A stretch of DNA of 64,000 nucleotides from Colwellia psychrerythraea. GTDB taxonomy: Bacteria > Pseudomonadota > Gammaproteobacteria > Enterobacterales > Alteromonadaceae. The position numbers were made by a program, and so were the translations under genes. Below are positions 36,401 through 44,520 of this stretch, piece after piece (the first letter of the stretch is position 1; the number at the start of each line of letters is the position of its first letter). The DNA lies in assembly GCA_002163005.1 (NCBI GenBank), contig MAAF01000025.1, positions 62,001-126,000 on the forward strand. The letters run 5' to 3'. The notes beneath the pieces are model-generated. The model saw only the letters and a program-made list of their open reading frames with translations. It was not told where the DNA came from and did not search any database.

Positions 36401-37822
36401 ATGAATAAGTTTACAATGATTATAAATGGTCAACAAAGCCAGTCTACGCAGTATAGTGATGTCATTAATCCTGCTACGGGACAAGCTTTTGCGCAATGTC
36501 AGCAGGGAAGTGTTGATGATTTAAATCAAGCTGTCGCGTCAGCAAAAAGTGCTTTCAACGCGTGGAGTCAAACTAGCTCCGCAGAAAGAAAAGCGAAAAT
36601 GTTAGCACTGGCGGGCGCGTTAGAAGCAAATATGCCTGAATTGATGACCTTAATTACCCAAGAAACAGGGAAACCTATGGGTGGCTTGAATAATGTTGGT
36701 TCAGGCATGGAAGTTGGTGGGTCAATTGCTTGGACACAGATGACAGCTGAACTTGAGTTAGCGGTAGATGTTGTTCAAGATAATAAAGATGCACGTATTG
36801 AGGTTCATCGTAAACCGTTAGGTGTGGTTGGTTCGATAACACCATGGAATTGGCCATTAATGATCGCCATATGGCATATTATCCCAGCGTTAAGAACAGG
36901 TAACACTGTGGTAATAAAACCGTCAGAGTTAACGCCATTATCAACATTACGATTTGTTGAATTGGCGAATGAGATCCTACCCCCAGGTGTATTAAATGTT
37001 GTAACAGGTGAGGGTGATGTTGGTCATGCGCTAACAACACATAAAGATGTGAGTAAGATTATTTTTACCGGTTCAACACCAACTGGTAAAAATATCATGA
37101 GGTCTTCAGCCAGTAATCTTAAGCGACTGACTTTAGAGTTGGGCGGCAATGATGCAGGCATTGTATTGCCTGATGTAGACGTTAAAACGACCGCTAATCA
37201 GCTATTTTCTGCTTGTTTTCATAATAATGGACAAACCTGTGCCGCGCTAAAAAGACTTTATGTTCATGAAGATATTTATGAGGAAGTTTGTCAAGAAATG
37301 GCTCAACTTGCTAAGCAAGTTACCGTGGGTAATGGCTTAGAAGAAGGTATTGAATTAGGACCTATCCAAAATGCTAAGCAGTTACAAATTGTCGTTGATC
37401 TGGCCGCAGATGCGAAAGCTTGTGGTGGTCGGTTCTTAGCTGGCGGTAATAAAATTGCAGGCGAAGGTTACTTTTTTGAACCGACTATCGTTGCTGATTT
37501 AACCGATGGTTGCCGCTTGGTTGATGAAGAACCATTTGGTCCTATCGTACCTATTATTAAATTTACTGATGTCGACGCAGTGATAGCTAAAGCAAATGAA
37601 AATGATGCTGGCTTAGGTGGTTCAATATGGTCAGCAGATGTTGTTAACGCAACAGCGTTAGCCAAGCAGATGGAATGTGGATCTGTATGGATCAATACTC
37701 ATGGCGCTATTCAACCTAATGCACCTTTTGGTGGTATTAAACAGTCAGGCTTTGGCGTAGAGTTTGGTCTTTATGGTTTAGAAGAATATACCTCAATTCA
37801 GACATTGAGAATTCCTAAATAG
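36401..37822 (+). CDS. Aldehyde dehydrogenase, probably for phenylacetaldehydes
   Basis: 473 residues of the NAD(P)-dependent aldehyde dehydrogenase family: GSITPWNWPLMIAIWHIIPALRTGN, IFTGSTPTGKNIM, catalytic Glu in LELGGNDAG, nucleophile Cys in NNGQTCAALKR and EEPFGPIVPI. Set between the TonB receptor and aauB, it most likely oxidises phenylacetaldehyde, 4-hydroxy- or 3,4-dihydroxyphenylacetaldehyde, the products of the amine dehydrogenase, to the acids used by paa and hpa. It lacks a signal peptide and so acts in the cytoplasm, meaning the aldehydes must cross the inner membrane. Exact substrate range is inference from context. Confidence 0.88.
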   Translation: MNKFTMIINGQQSQSTQYSDVINPATGQAFAQCQQGSVDDLNQAVASAKSAFNAWSQTSSAERKAKMLALAGALEANMPELMTLITQETGKPMGGLNNVGSGMEVGGSIAWTQMTAELELAVDVVQDNKDARIEVHRKPLGVVGSITPWNWPLMIAIWHIIPALRTGNTVVIKPSELTPLSTLRFVELANEILPPGVLNVVTGEGDVGHALTTHKDVSKIIFTGSTPTGKNIMRSSASNLKRLTLELGGNDAGIVLPDVDVKTTANQLFSACFHNNGQTCAALKRLYVHEDIYEEVCQEMAQLAKQVTVGNGLEEGIELGPIQNAKQLQIVVDLAADAKACGGRFLAGGNKIAGEGYFFEPTIVADLTDGCRLVDEEPFGPIVPIIKFTDVDAVIAKANENDAGLGGSIWSADVVNATALAKQMECGSVWINTHGAIQPNAPFGGIKQSGFGVEFGLYGLEEYTSIQTLRIPK

Positions 37823-37867
37823 TGCAATGGCAGTAGTGATACAAATTATTAATTTAAGGAATAAAAT

Positions 37868-39088
37868 ATGAAAGTAGATACACACTTTAAGAAAATTTTT
37901 TTAGTGTGTTGCCTCTTTTTTTCTATGAGCGTTTTTATGACTGCACAGGCAAGTCAAAAAGCGGCTGATGATGTGGCACCAAGGACGGATTTGCCCCCAT
38001 TGCCAGTAGAAAAAACAGGTAACGTAGAAGTCTTGCCGAGTCAATTTCCAGAAACGTGGATGTATGTTGATGAATCAAGCTTTATGAGTATGTTTGGCGG
38101 CAAAATGATTTTACTTGATGTTGCAGAAAGTAAACATGCTGACCGTATCAAAGGCACTGCAGATAAAAACTTGCTCGGTAATTTTATTCAGGCGAAGAAA
38201 CGGCCTGAATTTTATATTATGGAGTCATTCCATACTCGTGGCGCAAGAGGGCCGAAAACAGATGTGCTAACTATCTATAACAAAACGACTATGGCCACGT
38301 CTAAAGAAATTATTTGGCCAGACACTCGTTTACAGTCTTTACCTAGGCGTCATGCAATGGCATTGACGCCTGATGAAAAGTTTTTATTTGTTGCTAACTT
38401 TAGCCCAGCGGCATCTATTACTGTGGTTGATTTAGACACAAAAGAAATTACCGCAACTATAGGTACTCCAGGTTGTGTTTTAACCTTTGCTACCGGTAGT
38501 CGAAGTGTTTCTTCATTGTGTAGTAATGGTGGCATGTTAACTACCGTGCTAAATGATGCAGGAAGGCTTAAATCACAACATAGGATCAAAGCCTTTTTTG
38601 ATACCGATAAAACGCCTATCTTTGAAAGACCTGTAATTATTAATGATATCGCTTATTTTCCGAGCTTTACTGGGGAAGTTCACGTGTTTGATTTTTCAGG
38701 TGAGGTGGCTAAATATCTAGAGCATTGGAGCTTAGTTACTGAGGATGAAAAGAAGAAAAACTGGCGACCGGGTGGCTTAGCGTTAAATGATGTTGATGAA
38801 CAAGGGATCATGTATCAAATTATGCATGCCGATGGCTATGACGGTTCACAAACCCATGGCGGTAGTCAGGTTTGGCTTTTTGATATGAAAACTAAGCAAC
38901 GTCTGAAAGTGATTGATATACCTAGTTGGGCGGTTTCTGTCGCGGTAACTAGAGGTAAGGAGCCCCTAATGGTTATTACTAACGGTGAATTACAGCTTGA
39001 TATCTTTAACCCAAGAACAGGAAAGTTGATACAAACCATCAGCGATTTTGGTAACTCAACACCACTACTTGTACATAAGGCGTATTAA
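37868..39088 (+). CDS. aauB: Aromatic amine dehydrogenase, large (alpha) subunit
   Basis: 406 residues. A Sec signal peptide (to QASQ) leads into a seven-bladed beta-propeller of the amine dehydrogenase heavy-chain family: PRTDLPPLPVEKTGNVEVLP, ILDV-type strands, ESFHTRGARGPKTDVLTIYN, PRRHAMALTPDEKFLFVANF and YDGSQTHGGSQVWLFD. The protein forms the alpha2 part of the periplasmic alpha2beta2 enzyme that deaminates primary amines. Aromatic amine (AauB) rather than methylamine specificity (MauB) is inferred from the B-E-D-A order without mauF/G and from the paa/hpa surroundings. Two bases separate it from aauE. Confidence 0.88.
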   Translation: MKVDTHFKKIFLVCCLFFSMSVFMTAQASQKAADDVAPRTDLPPLPVEKTGNVEVLPSQFPETWMYVDESSFMSMFGGKMILLDVAESKHADRIKGTADKNLLGNFIQAKKRPEFYIMESFHTRGARGPKTDVLTIYNKTTMATSKEIIWPDTRLQSLPRRHAMALTPDEKFLFVANFSPAASITVVDLDTKEITATIGTPGCVLTFATGSRSVSSLCSNGGMLTTVLNDAGRLKSQHRIKAFFDTDKTPIFERPVIINDIAYFPSFTGEVHVFDFSGEVAKYLEHWSLVTEDEKKKNWRPGGLALNDVDEQGIMYQIMHADGYDGSQTHGGSQVWLFDMKTKQRLKVIDIPSWAVSVAVTRGKEPLMVITNGELQLDIFNPRTGKLIQTISDFGNSTPLLVHKAY

Positions 39089-39090
39089 TC

Positions 39091-39648
39091 ATGAGTTATG
39101 TGTTTTCTGATGCGAGTGCTTTGTTTTTAATGTGGGTTTTTGCGCAAGCAGGTTTGCACAAAGTGCAGTCTGTTAATGGTCTTTATTATGCAAACTTGAT
39201 CGCACAATATTTAAATTTACAGGCTTACATAGATCATAATATTCAAGCAAAGTCACAGCTTAAATTACTCGCTAAAGCTATTGGCTTAATAGAAGTAACC
39301 TTGGCTTTAGTACTTGTTATACCAAGTACTAGAGCGATTGCCGCCATGTTAGCAATCGTTATATTAATGTCTTATTTGTTACTGATGGCTTATCAAATAG
39401 TGCAAGGTAAGAAAAATTTAGATTGTGGTTGTATGGGCCCAGCAGGGCAGATAAATATAAGTGGCAGTTTATTACTGCGTAATGGTATTTTTTCTGTTTT
39501 AGCTTTGTTGTGTTTAGCACCCGGAAACAACTTTTTTACCAGCGCAATGGTAATGACGATAATTATCTCTTTGGTGATGATTTTATTAAATTTAACGTTT
39601 GAGCAGCTTATTGTTAATGCTCAACGACTAAAAGTGCTTAGTCACTAA
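39091..39648 (+). CDS. aauE: MauE/AauE membrane protein for amine dehydrogenase maturation
   Basis: 185 residues with about five hydrophobic segments, matching MauE/DoxX-like membrane proteins. The family's conserved short motif is present as DCGCMGP at residues 111-117. MauE works with MauD to form the many disulfides and stabilise the small subunit in the periplasm. It lies between aauB (2 bases) and aauD (17 bases). The CxC pair probably exchanges disulfides with AauD. Confidence 0.88.
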   Translation: MSYVFSDASALFLMWVFAQAGLHKVQSVNGLYYANLIAQYLNLQAYIDHNIQAKSQLKLLAKAIGLIEVTLALVLVIPSTRAIAAMLAIVILMSYLLLMAYQIVQGKKNLDCGCMGPAGQINISGSLLLRNGIFSVLALLCLAPGNNFFTSAMVMTIIISLVMILLNLTFEQLIVNAQRLKVLSH

Positions 39649-39665
39649 AAATTGAGGATGTAAAT

Positions 39666-40271
39666 ATGGATTTACTCGTTATATCAAATATAGTTCTTTG
39701 GATCATAGTAGTTGTTTTTGCTGTGGTTATTTATGCTCTTACTCGCCAAATAGGCGTACTTTATGAGCGTGTTGCGCCTGCTGGCGCGCTGGCTATTAAT
39801 CAAAAGCTTGAAACTGGCCAAGTAGCACCTGAGCTAACGTTACAAACAATGGCCTCAACGTTAGTTAATGTTGGCGGTTCGCGTGACAATGGCCACTCAC
39901 AACTGTTGTTTTTTATTTCGCCAACTTGTCCTGTGTGTAAAACATTATTACCGGCAATTAAATCAGCGGCTAAAGCTGAAGCTGATTGGGTTGATGTCGT
40001 GTTTGCTAGTGATGGCAAAAATGACGACCATCAAGGCTTAATTGATCAACAAGGTTTAGCAAATTTTCCTTATATTGTTTCAGAAGTATTGGGTAAAAGT
40101 TTTGGGATTGCCAAATTGCCGTATGCAGTATTGATTGATCAACAAGGTGTTATTGCATCGATGGGCATTATTAACTCTAGAGAGCATATTGATAGTTTGT
40201 TTGAAGCAAAAGAACATCAAGTCGCTTCTATTCAAGAGTTTATGTCTAAACAAGCCTACCCAGCTAAATAA
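39666..40271 (+). CDS. aauD: Thioredoxin-like protein for small-subunit disulfide formation
   Basis: 201 residues: one N-terminal membrane anchor (about 4-25), then a periplasmic thioredoxin fold with the active-site pair C88-P-V-C91 in FFISPTCPVCKTLLPA and a cis-Pro-type loop KLPYAVLID. MauD proteins are required for making a stable small subunit; in Alcaligenes faecalis, mutation of this gene abolished growth on aromatic amines. It lies 12 bases before aauA, whose product has 14 cysteines in 174 residues. Confidence 0.9.
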   Translation: MDLLVISNIVLWIIVVVFAVVIYALTRQIGVLYERVAPAGALAINQKLETGQVAPELTLQTMASTLVNVGGSRDNGHSQLLFFISPTCPVCKTLLPAIKSAAKAEADWVDVVFASDGKNDDHQGLIDQQGLANFPYIVSEVLGKSFGIAKLPYAVLIDQQGVIASMGIINSREHIDSLFEAKEHQVASIQEFMSKQAYPAK

Positions 40272-40283
40272 TGGAAATGACAC

Positions 40284-40808
40284 ATGAATTTTATTGATAA
40301 ATTTTTTGAAAAAAGAGCGCGTAATGTTGCGCAATTGAGTAATCGTCGAGGTTTTATTAAAGGGGTAGCTGCCACACTAGTTGGTGCATCTTCCATTCCT
40401 TTATTACCGGTGGCTAGAGCCAGTGATACTCCGGTATTACCGCAAGAAGCTGGCGATCCATCAAGCTGTGATTATTGGCGTTATTGCGCCATTGACGGTT
40501 TTTTATGTGACTGTTGTGGAGGCAGTTACAATACTTGTCCACCAGGAACAGAAATGTCACCTATCACGTGGATTGGCACCTGTCGGAACCCTATCGACGG
40601 TCGTAATTATGTTATTTCATACAATGATTGTTGTGGTAAAACCCAATGTGGCACTTGTTTATGTCAACGCGATGAAGGTGACAGACCTTTATACCGCTCT
40701 GATAAATCAAACGATGTGAATTGGTGTTTAGGGGCAACTAGCTCTGTTTATCATTGTTCTACCGCGATTGTTGTTGGTATTGCCTTTGATGAAGGTAGTA
40801 GCAAGTGA
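40284..40808 (+). CDS. aauA: Aromatic amine dehydrogenase, small (beta) subunit with TTQ cofactor
   Basis: 174 residues. Residues 18-46 are a twin-arginine signal (SNRRGFIKG, then a hydrophobic stretch to ARA). The tryptophan tryptophylquinone pair is W96 (SPITWIGTC) and W147 (VNWCLGA), 51 apart as in known enzymes (57/108 in methylamine, 109/160 in aromatic amine dehydrogenase). The catalytic Asp, 19 after the first Trp, is D115. Fourteen cysteines would form disulfides. The enzyme converts R-CH2-NH2 to aldehyde and ammonia. The start of the cytochrome gene overlaps the stop codon. Confidence 0.92.
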   Translation: MNFIDKFFEKRARNVAQLSNRRGFIKGVAATLVGASSIPLLPVARASDTPVLPQEAGDPSSCDYWRYCAIDGFLCDCCGGSYNTCPPGTEMSPITWIGTCRNPIDGRNYVISYNDCCGKTQCGTCLCQRDEGDRPLYRSDKSNDVNWCLGATSSVYHCSTAIVVGIAFDEGSSK

Positions 40809-41251
40809 GTGCGTTAAGTTTATGCGTAAAACGCGTTGTTTGGGGCCTATGTATTTTTTGTAGTGTCCAAACTAATGCTGCAGATAACCTTTTAGAGATG
40901 AATACCGACAGAGCTAAATTCAATTATCAAATGTTCTGTCAAGGTTGTCATACGCCTGATGGTACTGGTGGGAAATCAGTGCCTAAAATTAAAAACTATA
41001 TTGGTTACTTTCTACAGAATCAAATTGCTCGCGAGTATTTAGTCAGAGTTCCTGGTTCTGCTAATTCGTCGCTAAATGATGAACAGTTGGCGGAAGTCCT
41101 CAACTGGATGATTATTGAACTTGGTGGTGAGAGTGTGCCAAAAAACATGCAATATTATACAGCTAATGAGGTTGCTAAATTACGACAGCACCCCTTATTT
41201 GAAGTTGTAGAGTATAGAGAAATGTTAGTAAAAAAATTATCAGTTAAATAG
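40805..41251 (+). CDS. Monohaem cytochrome c of the amine dehydrogenase operon
   Basis: 148 residues starting with GTG that overlaps the aauA stop (GTGA), so the two are coupled. A signal peptide to NAA|D is followed by one haem site C45-Q-G-C48-H49 and a later Met-containing region near WMIIELGG and the MQYYTANEV segment. Alcaligenes faecalis aau also has a small monohaem cytochrome gene directly after aauA. It probably takes electrons from reduced TTQ. No azurin or amicyanin gene is present in the window. Confidence 0.85.
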   Translation: MSALSLCVKRVVWGLCIFCSVQTNAADNLLEMNTDRAKFNYQMFCQGCHTPDGTGGKSVPKIKNYIGYFLQNQIAREYLVRVPGSANSSLNDEQLAEVLNWMIIELGGESVPKNMQYYTANEVAKLRQHPLFEVVEYREMLVKKLSVK

Positions 41252-41290
41252 CTTTTAGTTTACTTTACATTAATAAATTTAGGACAACCG

Positions 41291-41884
41291 ATGAAAACAG
41301 TTACCAACAATAAATTTAATAAAATATCACCGATTGCTTTTTTAACTTGTTTTGTCATGAATCAACCTGTCATTGCTAATGAGCAAAGTAATATTGATGA
41401 TTTAGCCAAGGCTTGTATTACATGTCATGGTCAAAAGGGTATTTCTACTGACACAACTTTTCCGAATTTAGCGGGACAAAAACAGGGGTATCTTAATCAA
41501 GAAATTAAAGCGTTTCGTGATGGTAAACGAGATAATCCGCAAATGTTACCTTTTGTCAATTCGCTCAGTGATGATGATATTACGCAGTTAGCGCATTACT
41601 TCTCACAGCAAAAAAATGATGCAAAAGCGAGTGAAACGTATAATAAAAAAGGAGAAAATGTTCGAGCTCGCTGCATTTCTTGTCATGGCATGAAGGGGAT
41701 TACTGTGACAGAATTATGGCCAAATTTAGCGGGGCAGCAAGCAAAGTATCTACAAAAACAATTGCATGCATTTAAAAGTGGTAAACGGCAGTCACCTATA
41801 ATGCAGGTAATAGCACAAGAGTTAACAGATGAGCAGATAGAAGCCGTTGCAGAATATTATAGTCAGCAAGCAGCTAGTCAGTAA
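41291..41884 (+). CDS. Dihaem cytochrome c4-like protein
   Basis: 197 residues with a Sec signal and two tandem cytochrome c domains. The haem sites are C42-I-T-C45-H46 and C128-I-S-C131-H132, each followed by G-x-K-G-I and later by FPNLAGQ or WPNLAGQ and an axial Met (NPQMLPF, SPIMQVI). This is the c4 pattern. It is the last gene of the aau operon, 39 bases after the monohaem cytochrome. It probably carries electrons on to a terminal oxidase. Confidence 0.9.
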   Translation: MKTVTNNKFNKISPIAFLTCFVMNQPVIANEQSNIDDLAKACITCHGQKGISTDTTFPNLAGQKQGYLNQEIKAFRDGKRDNPQMLPFVNSLSDDDITQLAHYFSQQKNDAKASETYNKKGENVRARCISCHGMKGITVTELWPNLAGQQAKYLQKQLHAFKSGKRQSPIMQVIAQELTDEQIEAVAEYYSQQAASQ

Positions 41885-41910
41885 ACAGGAGGGGTTATTT
41901 GGGTATAGCT

Positions 41911-41999
41911 ATAGCCAAGTAACCTCAAGATGCAGGAACATATTCTTTTTGAATTCGCTTAGGCGTCCTGAAATTTGTATCTTGAAGTAGCTTGGGTAT
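41911..41999. repeat. Short inverted-repeat element after the aau operon
   Basis: ATAGCCAAGTAACCTCAAGA (from 41911) is mirrored by a right end whose minus-strand reading is ATACCCAAGCTACTTCAAGA (to 41999), with about 50 bases between. It lies between convergent transcripts (cytochrome c4-like and uspA) and may also help termination. Confidence 0.65.
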
Positions 42000-42008
42000 T
42001 AATAGTAT

Positions 42009-42515
42009 TTATTTGCCTAATGGAATAATTAATAGTGGTCTTTTGGTATTTAACATCACTTTGTTAGCGGTAGAACCAGAGAAAAATTGTCCCATAGCAG
42101 AGTGAGTACGTGTTCCCATAACAATCACATCAGCGTCTATTTCATCCGCTACTTTAATGATAGTTTCCCAAGAAACGCCGTCTTCAATACGCGACTCTAC
42201 TTTGCTGATATCAAGGCAATCATGAAATTCAACCTCTTCTTCGAAAAAGCGACTAATACGTTGTTCAATTTTAGTTTTTAAATTGACCAAGCTTTTTTGA
42301 TAAATCCCTTCAACATCTTTGGTATCAACTAGATTTTTAATAAGGTTTTGCGCAGAGCTTGATAACGGCTCTATTACGTGTAAATAAGTTATTTCAGATT
42401 CATACTTACCACACAAGCTAATCGCTGCACGAAAAGCAGGTCTTGAGCCCTTTTCTATATCAGAAGCGTAAAGGATTTTATTGATTTTTGTTTTGCTTTT
42501 AGTGTTAGTTGTCAT
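42009..42515 (-). CDS. Universal stress protein (UspA family)
   Basis: 168 residues of a single Usp domain: KILYASDIEKGSRPAFRAAISL at the start, a central region ending VADEIDADVIVMGTRTHSAMGQFFSGSTANKVM, then RPLLIIPLG. The G-x2-G-x9-G-S/T type ATP-binding loop is present in MGTRTHSAMGQFFSGST. It lies just downstream of the TRAP transporter genes. UspA proteins are often linked to TRAP systems and can tune them (as TeaD does), though a hairpin separates the units here. Confidence 0.88.
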   Translation of the reverse strand: MTTNTKSKTKINKILYASDIEKGSRPAFRAAISLCGKYESEITYLHVIEPLSSSAQNLIKNLVDTKDVEGIYQKSLVNLKTKIEQRISRFFEEEVEFHDCLDISKVESRIEDGVSWETIIKVADEIDADVIVMGTRTHSAMGQFFSGSTANKVMLNTKRPLLIIPLGK

Positions 42516-42566
42516 GTTTCTACCTTTTGAATAAGTTGTCTTTAATGCATGTGGCTAAAAATGAAA

Positions 42567-42608
42567 AAGGTAACATCGTTAACTAATACGGTTAAACAAT
42601 GTTACCTT
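42567..42608 (-). terminator. Terminator after the TRAP operon
   Basis: AAGGTAACAT (42567-42576) pairs with ATGTTACCTT (42599-42608), and GTTAA/TTAAC bases extend the stem inside. On the minus strand the stem is followed by TTTTTCATTTTT. It lies just beyond the dctM stop and before uspA. Confidence 0.75.
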
Positions 42609-42618
42609 CGATTTTTTA

Positions 42619-43947
42619 TTATCGATAGAGCCAAATAGGTAAGGCTAGGGCGATAGGAGCAACTAACGTGATTAATAATAAACGTAATATATCGGCACAC
42701 CAAAATGGTGTTACGCCTTTAAATATGGTGCCTGCTTTGACGTCTTTTAGCACCGCACTTAATACAAATACATTCATACCAACGGGGGGGGTTATTAAAC
42801 TAATTTCTGTAACAACCACTACAACAATACCAAACCAAACTAAGTCGAACCCTAAACTTTGCACTAAAGGATAAAAAATAGGCACGGTTAATAGCATCAT
42901 AGATAAACTTTCAAAAACCATACCTAGCACTATATATATTGCCAAAATAGCAAATATTACCAACATCGGAGAGACATCAAGGCCACTGACCAAGGCAAAT
43001 AAATCGCTTGGTAAACCAGCACGGTTAATAAAATCAGAAAAAATCAATGCACCGATAAGTACAGTGAACAACATGGTAGTGGTTCTAGCGGTATCAGACA
43101 GTGTTTCAAAAAGTGTTAGGATAGTAAGTGATTTTCTAGCGAGTGCGATTATAAATGCACCTCCAGCGCCAACACCAGCCGCTTCTGTCGGGGTAAATAT
43201 ACCAATATAAATACCGCCCATCACCACAGTAAATAATGTGAGTACACCCCAAACACCTTTCATAGCACTTATACGTTCAGGCCAAGACATTTTATCGCCA
43301 CAAGGTCCTGTTGAAGGATCACGCCATACCGTAAATTTTACTGCGCCGAGATACATTAAAATACCAATAAATCCAGGAATAAAACCTGCGGCAAATAATT
43401 CGCGAATACTGGTTTCAGTCATCAATCCATATAGCACTAAAATAACGCTTGGTGGAATCAAAATACCTAAAGTCCCGCCAGCAGCAATAGACGCTGTTGC
43501 TAAAGAGTCAGCATAACCATATTTACGCATAGGCGGCATGGCCACTTTAGCCATAGTAGCCGATGTAGCTAAACTTGAGCCACAAATGGCAGAAAAACCA
43601 CCACAAGCAACAACAGTTGCCATTGATAAACCACCTTTTTTATGGCCTAAAAATGCGTAAGAAGCACGATAAAGCTCCTGTGATAAACCTGACTTTGTGA
43701 CTAAATTCCCCATTAAAATAAATAAAGGAATAACAGACAAACTATACTCTTGTGCGGTATCAATAATTCGCTTTGATGCCATGGACAGACTCGCTGTCCA
43801 ACGAAAGTCAGCGATATTATCTAGTGTGAGTCCTTGTAATACAGCAAAGCCACCAAAACCAACTAGACCCATAGAGAAAGCAATAGGGATACGTACCACA
43901 ATAATAAGCAGTAATAGAATAGCAAAACCAATGAGTGCAATTGTCAT
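42619..43947 (-). CDS. dctM: TRAP transporter, large membrane subunit
   Basis: 442 residues with about twelve hydrophobic helices. Family marks: VRIPIAFSMGLVGFGG, SVIPLFILMGNLVTKSGLS, VACGGFSAICGSSLATSATMAKVAMP, GTLGILIPPSVILVLYG and the C-terminal SLITPPVGMNVFVLS. It forms the sodium-driven transport channel for a solute delivered by the periplasmic DctP. It overlaps no gene but is one base after dctQ. The substrate cannot be read from this subunit. Confidence 0.95.
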   Translation of the reverse strand: MTIALIGFAILLLLIIVVRIPIAFSMGLVGFGGFAVLQGLTLDNIADFRWTASLSMASKRIIDTAQEYSLSVIPLFILMGNLVTKSGLSQELYRASYAFLGHKKGGLSMATVVACGGFSAICGSSLATSATMAKVAMPPMRKYGYADSLATASIAAGGTLGILIPPSVILVLYGLMTETSIRELFAAGFIPGFIGILMYLGAVKFTVWRDPSTGPCGDKMSWPERISAMKGVWGVLTLFTVVMGGIYIGIFTPTEAAGVGAGGAFIIALARKSLTILTLFETLSDTARTTTMLFTVLIGALIFSDFINRAGLPSDLFALVSGLDVSPMLVIFAILAIYIVLGMVFESLSMMLLTVPIFYPLVQSLGFDLVWFGIVVVVVTEISLITPPVGMNVFVLSAVLKDVKAGTIFKGVTPFWCADILRLLLITLVAPIALALPIWLYR

Positions 43948-43948
43948 A

Positions 43949-44509
43949 TTATTTCGCCTCCTGTGAGCTTGATAAAGGGTGAGTTGATTGTTGTTCGGGG
44001 GTATGAGGGAAGAGCAAAATATAAATACCGTAAGTGATTACAGCACCAGCCGTAACCCAACTCATAATCGCGATATATTGCACTACATGACCCATAGGAA
44101 TAGCAAGGTATTCACTTTCTTCACCACGTCGAATTGAACGTGCCCCAATGAAAAATATGCGATGAGCAACATAATAAAGCGAGCTCGACATCACGAAAAT
44201 GGATAATAAGCCCAATACTTTGATAACTTTTTTACCAATGAACCTATCTAAAATATCAACAACAACGTGGCCACCGCGCCACGTGATGATGGGCATTTCA
44301 GCAAAGACCAAAATAGCGATGCATATCTCGGTCAATTCAGAGGCGGCATCTAATGAGTTATCAAATAAATAGCGACCTAACACATCGGTACACGTGAGTA
44401 ACATTAATAATAATAAGGTTAAAGCCGCAACAACTTCTAGAAAAAAGGCTAGCCATTTGACTAAGCCTCGTTCTTCGTAGTGCGTTGATAACCAAGCACT
44501 AAATGACAT
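43949..44509 (-). CDS. dctQ: TRAP transporter, small membrane subunit
   Basis: 186 residues with four membrane helices. The family core is FLEVVAALTLLLLMLLTCTDVLGRYLF, then FAEMPIITWRGGHVVVDILD. DctQ anchors DctM and contacts the binding protein. It lies 11 bases after dctP and one base before dctM, in one operon. Confidence 0.93.
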   Translation of the reverse strand: MSFSAWLSTHYEERGLVKWLAFFLEVVAALTLLLLMLLTCTDVLGRYLFDNSLDAASELTEICIAILVFAEMPIITWRGGHVVVDILDRFIGKKVIKVLGLLSIFVMSSSLYYVAHRIFFIGARSIRRGEESEYLAIPMGHVVQYIAIMSWVTAGAVITYGIYILLFPHTPEQQSTHPLSSSQEAK

Positions 44510-44520
44510 AGAACAACTCC

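Noticed and set aside
41291-41884. Dihaem cytochrome considered as MauG
   Set aside because: Two tandem c4-type domains with Met ligands and 197 residues; MauG is larger, peroxidase-like and lacks this pattern.
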